Positions 59,032 to 64,000 of a stretch of 64,000 bases of DNA are shown here, in pieces; the first letter of the stretch is position 1; each line of letters begins with the position of its first letter. Origin of the DNA: SHVO01 sp041905525 (GTDB lineage Bacteria > Pseudomonadota > Alphaproteobacteria > Rhodospirillales > Rhodospirillaceae); NCBI GenBank assembly GCA_041905525.1, contig JAYRKY010000012.1:33120-97119 (forward strand), given 5' to 3'. The translations under genes were made by a program, and so were the position numbers. The notes beneath the pieces are model-generated. The model saw only the letters and a list, made by a program, of their open reading frames with translations, searched no databases and was not told where the DNA came from.

Positions 59032-60066
59032 ATGGCGTGTAACGCGTACTGGTCCGGGACGGCTCGAAAATTGCGGAACGCGGCTGCAATAGGTATGGCG
59101 CTCTTGATGGCGAGCCCCGCAACCACGGGTGCCGCCCCTCTTCAACGCCTTGAGGAATTCGGCGCGCCATACATCCCGGAGACCGGGATCATCCAGACGC
59201 TGCGCAAGGACGACGGCGGGCTCGCGGGCGGCGGGCTCCCCGCGTGGCCGATCACCGCGGATATCGCACCTGTTTCAGATGAATACAGCCGACTGTGGCA
59301 GGGCGAACCCCGCCCTCATCGCGGAACCATCGCGCCTTCCGTGTCGCTCACCTACGGCCATGCCCTCTCGAACCGCCTCCGGGTCACGCTCGATGTGGAT
59401 GGCGGTATTGTCGACCCTGCGTCGCCCGTGAAAGGCGACGCGCTGGCCCGCGTGAACTATACGGCGCCCCTGGGCGTTGAAGCGGAAGTCCGGGCCTCCA
59501 AACAGGTCCAATTCCCCAGCCTCGAGAAAATCCGTCTGAAGGAGCACCCGGGCGGGGTGTCGGCGGAGCTCGGCCAAACTTATCGGGCGGCTTTGAAATG
59601 GGCGCCGGGCGGACGTGCCCATGTTGAAGCCGCCGTTTTCAGCAGCGACGCGACAACGCCGGATCTTCTCCCCGCGGCTCACGGGTTCGCGCCGGAAGAT
59701 GGGCGAGAGCTCTTGGCCGACACGCGTTTGGGCGAGGCTGTCCGGCTCAGCGCCTCCTATCAGTGGCTTGCGCCTTCCAGTGCCGGGCGCCGCCTGTTTC
59801 CGGCCCAGGGCCCTGTTGAAGTCGCCTCCGTGAATGCGGCGGTACGGCTGTCTCAAAAATGGGATGTGTCCCTCCTTCACCGCCAGTCCGTGGCGAAAGG
59901 CCCCGACGCGGGCGCCGCCACCGATGCTTCCGCCCAGCTGCGTACCACCTATGCCACCCTGGGCAACAAGGGGAAGGTTTGGTTTTCGTGGGATAACGCG
60001 GTGCTGCGCACCGGAGACGGAAGAAGGACACCGCAAATCTCGGCCGGCGCCAGCCTCGCGTTCTGA
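59032..60066 (+). CDS. Exported protein, probably outer-membrane beta-rich
   Basis: A 344-residue protein with a signal peptide ending near TGA-AP. The mature chain shows alternating hydrophobic and polar residues with many short strands (IAPSVSLTYGHALSNRLRVTLDVDG, GKVWFSWDNAVLRTGDG) and a terminal Phe (GASLAF), as in outer-membrane barrel proteins. No family is recognised. An upstream TTG at 59005 with AGGA before it and a downstream ATG at 59095 are alternative starts. It is divergent from the stress-protein-26-like gene. Confidence 0.6.
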   Translation: MACNAYWSGTARKLRNAAAIGMALLMASPATTGAAPLQRLEEFGAPYIPETGIIQTLRKDDGGLAGGGLPAWPITADIAPVSDEYSRLWQGEPRPHRGTIAPSVSLTYGHALSNRLRVTLDVDGGIVDPASPVKGDALARVNYTAPLGVEAEVRASKQVQFPSLEKIRLKEHPGGVSAELGQTYRAALKWAPGGRAHVEAAVFSSDATTPDLLPAAHGFAPEDGRELLADTRLGEAVRLSASYQWLAPSSAGRRLFPAQGPVEVASVNAAVRLSQKWDVSLLHRQSVAKGPDAGAATDASAQLRTTYATLGNKGKVWFSWDNAVLRTGDGRRTPQISAGASLAF

Positions 60067-60114
60067 CCTTTCGCTGGCCGCCCTCAAGCGGGCGTCCGTT
60101 ATTTCAGCGGCGGG

Positions 60115-60384
60115 CTAAACATCCAACACGCCGATCTTGATCGTCTTCGTGCCCGGCTTGGCGCGCTCGTACAGGGAGCGCCCCAGTTCCTGCAGCCAGG
60201 CCCGGTTCCGGTCGTACACCTTGAACTTCTCTTGCCGGGTCAAATCCTTCGGCGCCTTCGCCAGGCGCTTCAGCGCATCGCCGGTGATCAAGAACTTGAT
60301 CCGCGCGTCGCCGTCCACGCCGGTGAATTGAAGATCATTCCCCGCCAGCGTGACGCTGCCGCCGACTTCAAAGCGCAAGGTCAT
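60115..60384 (-). CDS. DUF1488-like small protein
   Basis: An 89-residue soluble protein. A beta hairpin LRFEVGGSVTLAGNDLQFTGVDGDARIKFLITGDALKRL is followed by helices with basic residues. The strand pattern ending in F.I..DAL resembles DUF1488, but the match is loose. Function unknown. It converges on the exported protein gene at 59032-60066. Confidence 0.55.
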   Translation of the reverse strand: MTLRFEVGGSVTLAGNDLQFTGVDGDARIKFLITGDALKRLAKAPKDLTRQEKFKVYDRNRAWLQELGRSLYERAKPGTKTIKIGVLDV

Positions 60385-60898
60385 CCGCGATCACCCCATA
60401 TGACAACGCGACTCGCACGCGGCACATTTTGGATTTTTTGAATCATTAAATCCACACGTGGCGACAAGATCGCTGGACGAAAAATCGTCCTATCCCGCAT
60501 CATAATGCGATTTGGCGCCGGGGTCGGCGCGCGCGCTTTGAGAGGCTCTTTGACATTGTGAATCGATTGACTGCGAGCGATGCGCGTACTGCATGGCTGT
60601 GCGCGGAGCCATGCAATCGCCTAGCTTTGCCGCGCGGCAGCCGCGTAATTCACGCGGCAGACAACGCCCTGCGCCGCCGACAGAAAGTCGCTTTTTCCGA
60701 CTGCCGCGTGCCGCGTAAAAACGTCGTTACAATTGGCCGCGGCGCCGCGGTTGGTGCGCTCCTTGTCTCATCCGGCAAAGAAAAACGCCGCAAGGCGAGA
60801 ACCCTGCGGCGCTTTCCGGGACCGGCCGAATCGCGGGGCATCGCACCCTCTCCGTCGCGGGAGAAGGCTGCACGCCCCGGCGGCCGGGGTCTCCTGAT
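60385..60898. other. Non-coding gap rich in inverted repeats
   Basis: No gene is supported in these 514 bases. Notable are a perfect 9-bp inverted repeat TGCATGGCT/AGCCATGCA at 60590-60615, a CCGCGT/ACGCGG dyad at about 60641-60657, and a TTGACA hexamer at 60550. A structured RNA is possible but not shown. Confidence 0.45.
60780..60811 (-). terminator. Terminator of the XRE-family gene
   Basis: On the minus strand CGCCGCAGGG pairs imperfectly with CCTTGCGGCG around a six-base loop and is followed by TTTTTC. Confidence 0.75.
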
Positions 60899-61498
60899 CT
60901 AGACGCGCTGTTCGGCGCGGGCGTGAGCGTGCGGCGGCGGAACCACCTCGTTCGCGGCCTCGACAGGCTTTTCGACCGGGCGGCCCTTCGCCGCGGCGGC
61001 GGCTTCCTCCATGGCGGCCAGCGAGCGGGCCAGCTCATAAATGCGCCGGCGCACATGTTCGTCGCCAATCTCGTAGTAGGCCCGCACCAGCTCCAAGGTC
61101 TCGCGCCGCACCATTGGATCGTCTTCGTGCGGCATCTCGATGTCCCCGGCGCCGGCCTGGTTGCGCGGGCTGGCGTCGGCGGTGGAATCGTCCATCTCCT
61201 CGAAGAAGTATGTCACCGGGCAATCGAGCACGCGGCTCATGTCCCACAGGCGGCTTGCGCCGATGCGGTTGGCCCCGCGTTCGTACTTCTGGACCTGCTG
61301 AAAAGTCAGCCCCATGGCTTCGCCCACCTTCTCCTGGGAAAGGCCAAGAAGCGTGCGGCGAATGCGCAGGCGGTTGCCCACGTGGGCATCCACCGGATTG
61401 GGTTTCCCCGTCGTCCGCTGCCGCTTCGGTTTTCCTTCGGTCGTGGAAGAACCTTGATGTTGCAAGTCCATGTCGCGCACACCTCTATTACTAGACAT
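60899..61498 (-). CDS. PraR-like XRE-family regulator
   Basis: A 199-residue DNA-binding protein. After about 35 polar residues an XRE helix-turn-helix covers about residues 38-97: VDAHVGNRLRIRRTLLGLSQEKVGEAMGLTFQQVQKYERGANRIGASRLWDMSRVLDCPVTYFFEEM. This wording is that of the PraR-type regulators of alphaproteobacteria, which affect biofilm and quorum-linked traits in Rhizobium. The C-terminal part is helical and Ala/Glu-rich. ATG at 61498 or 61471 may be the start; the second has AGAGGTG upstream. Confidence 0.85.
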   Translation of the reverse strand: MSSNRGVRDMDLQHQGSSTTEGKPKRQRTTGKPNPVDAHVGNRLRIRRTLLGLSQEKVGEAMGLTFQQVQKYERGANRIGASRLWDMSRVLDCPVTYFFEEMDDSTADASPRNQAGAGDIEMPHEDDPMVRRETLELVRAYYEIGDEHVRRRIYELARSLAAMEEAAAAAKGRPVEKPVEAANEVVPPPHAHARAEQRV

Positions 61499-61726
61499 CC
61501 CGCGACCCATAACGCCGCCAGCGCGAACTTGTTCTCCCCTTGCGATAAAAAGGTTCGCCCTTGCCTCCGAAAAGTTTGTATCCGGTGTCCAAAAGGGGGC
61601 GAAACCACGGTCAAAAAACGTCTCCCTGCCCGGTTGAACGGGATACAACCCCCTGAAATATATCTAGAAACAGGAACGAATTTTGAAACCTGACGTTGCC
61701 CCTGCACCCCCAGGTGCAGGTCCCGG

Positions 61727-62449
61727 ATGTCAGCTTCACAATCGCGTTTTTCGATCTCCCCCGAGGATGCGGTGCGCAAATTCCTCGTCGACATGAGGGT
61801 CGCGGCGGAACGCGCCTTCCGCACTTGGAAGGGGGCCCTTTTGGACGGTTTTGATGCCACCACCTTTACCGCCCCGGAGCGGGACGAACTCCTGAAGCCC
61901 CATCCGCTGGAGGACTATTTTTCCGCCGCCCTGATCGGGCTCCAGGCGGCGGGTGCCCGGCCGGTTTTCACCCCCACGGTCACCGAAGCCCTCCTTCGCC
62001 AGATTGCCCTTCAGGTGGACGAAGCGGTCGGCCGGCAGGACCGCATGATTTCCACCATGGTTTTCCTCATGTTGGGACGGATCCGCAAGAACATGGACCT
62101 CGGGCTCAACGCCCGCCCCGAGGACGTCGTGTGCGATGTGGTGCTGGAGCGGCTGACCATCGACCGCATGTCGGCGACCCGCCACCTGATGCAGAGCCTT
62201 CGCTTTCGCTATGCGCTTAGCGTTCCCCTTATCTCGCGTCCGATCTGGTGGCAGGCGTTCGACGAACTTTACAGCGTCGAGGTCGTCCCGCTCGCCCCGA
62301 TCCGCCGTCCACCGCTTTCGCCGCGCCTCGCCCATGCACTCGATGACACAGGCGGAGGTGCCCTTCACGCGGCGGCTCCGCGCGCTCTACCGTCGCTCGC
62401 GGCGAAACTCGGCGCGTGGCTCACGCCGCGGCCACACCTCCACTCCTAA
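61727..62449 (+). CDS. Hypothetical protein
   Basis: A 240-residue soluble protein that I do not recognise. The first 180 residues look helical (FLVDMRVAAERAFRTWKGALLDGFDATTF, VDEAVGRQDRMISTMVFLMLGRIRKNM) and the last 45 are Pro/Ala-rich and probably disordered. The start ATG at 61727 has GGTCCCGGATGTC ahead and no strong ribosome site. It converges on glgC with three bases between stop codons. Confidence 0.5.
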   Translation: MSASQSRFSISPEDAVRKFLVDMRVAAERAFRTWKGALLDGFDATTFTAPERDELLKPHPLEDYFSAALIGLQAAGARPVFTPTVTEALLRQIALQVDEAVGRQDRMISTMVFLMLGRIRKNMDLGLNARPEDVVCDVVLERLTIDRMSATRHLMQSLRFRYALSVPLISRPIWWQAFDELYSVEVVPLAPIRRPPLSPRLAHALDDTGGGALHAAAPRALPSLAAKLGAWLTPRPHLHS

Positions 62450-62452
62450 GTC

Positions 62453-63811
62453 TTAGATGGCGGCCTGCGAAAGACCGGCGCTGCGCTTCTCCGAAGCCAG
62501 CGCCTGTTGCGCCGCGCGCGCGACGCGCACGTCCCGCGGTGGAGTCTGACGCAAGCGCTCGAGCATGCGCGGCGTCACGACCGTCACGCCATTGGGCGTC
62601 ACCTGGAAGCGCGCCTGATCGTCCGCGACATCCTCGCCGATCACGCAACCCTCGGGAACCACGCAACCCGGCGCCAGGATCGCGCGGGCGATACGTGCGC
62701 GGGTCTTCACCTCGCAGCCGGGCAGGATCACGGAGTCCTCAACCACGCTGGCCGGCTCAATCCGCACGTCCGAGAACAACTGCGAGCGCCGCACCGTGGC
62801 GCCCGACACGACGCAGCCTTCCGCGATCATGGCTGCACTCACCACGCCGAGGCGCTCCATCGGATCGAACACGAGTTTCGCGGGCGGACGTTGCTCCTGA
62901 TGGGTCCAGACCGGCCAGTTGCGATCGTAGAGATCGAAGGCCGGCTGCGCGGCCACCAGGTCCATATTGGCCTGCCAGAAAGAGTCGAGCGTGCCGACGT
63001 CTCGCCAATACGGTTCGTCGGCGCGGCGCGGCGTCACGCAGCTGCGGCTGAACTGGTGCGCATAAATCCGGCACGCGCCGACCAGCGACGGCAGGATGTC
63101 GCCGCCGAAGTCGTGTTTCGACGTGGGGTTCTTCGCATCGGCCCGGAGCGCCGCGATCAGCACTTCCGTATTGAAGAGATAGATTCCCATGCTGGCGAGG
63201 CAGCGGCTGGAATTGTCGGGCTGCGGAACAGGAGCGGCCGGTTTTTCCGCGAAGCTCGCGATTTGCTCCTCGGCGTTCACGGTCACGATGCCGTAGCGGC
63301 TTGCCTCGTCTTTCGGAACGCTGACGCAGGAGACGGTGACATCCGCGCCGCGGGCGATATGTTCCTCAATCAATACTCCGTAGTCCTGCTTGTAAACATG
63401 GTCTCCCGCCAAAATCAGCACGTGGCCCGGCTGATGGCAGCGGAGCAGTTCGATATTCTGATAGGCGGCGTCAGCGGTGCCTTTGTACCAACCGCCGTCG
63501 GTGGACTGCTGCTGCGCGGGCCACACTTCGACGAACTCACCGAGTTCGTGGCGCAGAAAGCCCCACGTCCGCTGCACATGATGAATCAGTTCGTGCGCGC
63601 GGTACTGCGTCGCAACGCCCACCTTGCGAATGCCGGAGTTGATACAGTTCGACAGCGGAAAGTCGATGACGCGATGCTTCGCGCCGAAGGGCAACGCGGG
63701 CTTGGCCTGGCTATCAGTAAGATACCGCAAACGCTCGCCGCGACCGCCGGCAAGCACCAGCGCCAGCGTTTGGCTCACCGCTTGGCGTGTCGGGCTGTTG
63801 AAGGTTGGCAT
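62453..63811 (-). CDS. glgC: Glucose-1-phosphate adenylyltransferase
   Basis: A 452-residue ADP-glucose pyrophosphorylase, the first committed enzyme of glycogen synthesis. The N-terminal nucleotidyltransferase motif is LALVLAGGRGERLRYLTDSQAKPALPFG; the catalytic Asp lies in AGDHVYKQDY, and the substrate loops AEKP and YWRDVGTLDSFW follow. The C-terminal left-handed beta-helix (SVILPGCEVKTRARIARAILAPGCVVPEG) supports allosteric control. Length is normal or slightly long. No other glg genes are in view. The remaining 189 bases to the window end hold its promoter and no visible gene. Confidence 0.96.
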   Translation of the reverse strand: MPTFNSPTRQAVSQTLALVLAGGRGERLRYLTDSQAKPALPFGAKHRVIDFPLSNCINSGIRKVGVATQYRAHELIHHVQRTWGFLRHELGEFVEVWPAQQQSTDGGWYKGTADAAYQNIELLRCHQPGHVLILAGDHVYKQDYGVLIEEHIARGADVTVSCVSVPKDEASRYGIVTVNAEEQIASFAEKPAAPVPQPDNSSRCLASMGIYLFNTEVLIAALRADAKNPTSKHDFGGDILPSLVGACRIYAHQFSRSCVTPRRADEPYWRDVGTLDSFWQANMDLVAAQPAFDLYDRNWPVWTHQEQRPPAKLVFDPMERLGVVSAAMIAEGCVVSGATVRRSQLFSDVRIEPASVVEDSVILPGCEVKTRARIARAILAPGCVVPEGCVIGEDVADDQARFQVTPNGVTVVTPRMLERLRQTPPRDVRVARAAQQALASEKRSAGLSQAAI

Positions 63812-64000
63812 TGCTAGTCCTCGGCCGTGGGGTTGCGAGAGGTTCGCAGATCGGAACGTTCATATAAGACCATGAAGCGTGTCCCCCACTGCTTCACGGC
63901 GCGCGGCATTGAAAACCATCGCCGTACGCTTTGCAATCGCCCGGACCCATAAAATTTTTAAGAACAAAATCGGGCAACGGGTAGTTGGTACCCTTGGGCT

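Overview
The window is high-GC DNA from an alphaproteobacterium. The strongest evidence is the PhyR / NepR / EcfG general stress system, which is confined to that class, with PraR-type HTH regulator, Extensin-like and LHR/PdeM repair genes in support. I cannot name the genus.

The most striking object is a complete-looking casposon at about 10.56-19.49 kb. It has 58-bp terminal inverted repeats with one mismatch and a 17-18 bp target-site duplication. It encodes a Cas1-type integrase with its catalytic residues, a family B DNA polymerase, two HNH nucleases, a DUF429 (RNase H-like) protein and four unrecognised proteins, two of them membrane proteins. No CRISPR array, cas2 or other cas gene is visible. 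The element lies exactly inside the terminator between the convergent genes pckG and aqpS: joining the flanks at the duplication restores a perfect 12-bp stem.

Layout. 0-4 kb: EF-G-like GTPase (cut by the window edge), a small membrane protein and a TAXI-type lipoprotein. 4-8.5 kb: nitrogen genes, with a sigma-54 promoter, TorF-type porin, amtB, glnK and an allophanate hydrolase-like amidase. 8.7-10.5 kb: GTP-dependent PEP carboxykinase. 10.6-19.5 kb: casposon. 19.5-21 kb: arsenic operon arsR-arsC-aqpS. 21-31.6 kb: cytochrome c, an encapsulated-ferritin-like protein without a shell gene, greB, and a large stress region holding phyR, ecfG, nepR, sodB and many small envelope or hydrophilic proteins. 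Eight promoter-like sites here (GGAAC or GAAAC, a 17-18 base spacer, then a GTT-containing -10), plus one at 58.9 kb, suggest that EcfG controls most of them. 32-37 kb: FAD/Rieske oxidoreductase, extensin-like protein, membrane protein and secreted PHP protein. 37-44 kb: four tandem paralogous exported amidases. 45-51 kb: DNA repair set of ligase, MBL exonuclease, Lhr-like helicase and PdeM. 51-54 kb: two PEP-CTERM proteins, each with a sigma-54 promoter, and a decayed tRNA. 54-57.5 kb: a patchy accessory region with CBS-BON, FkbM methyltransferase and sulfotransferase-like genes. 57.6-64 kb: cupin, stress flavoprotein-like protein, PraR-like regulator and glgC.

All assignments come from reading motifs and translated sequence; no database search was run. 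The long antisense open frames opposite high-GC genes are treated as shadows.
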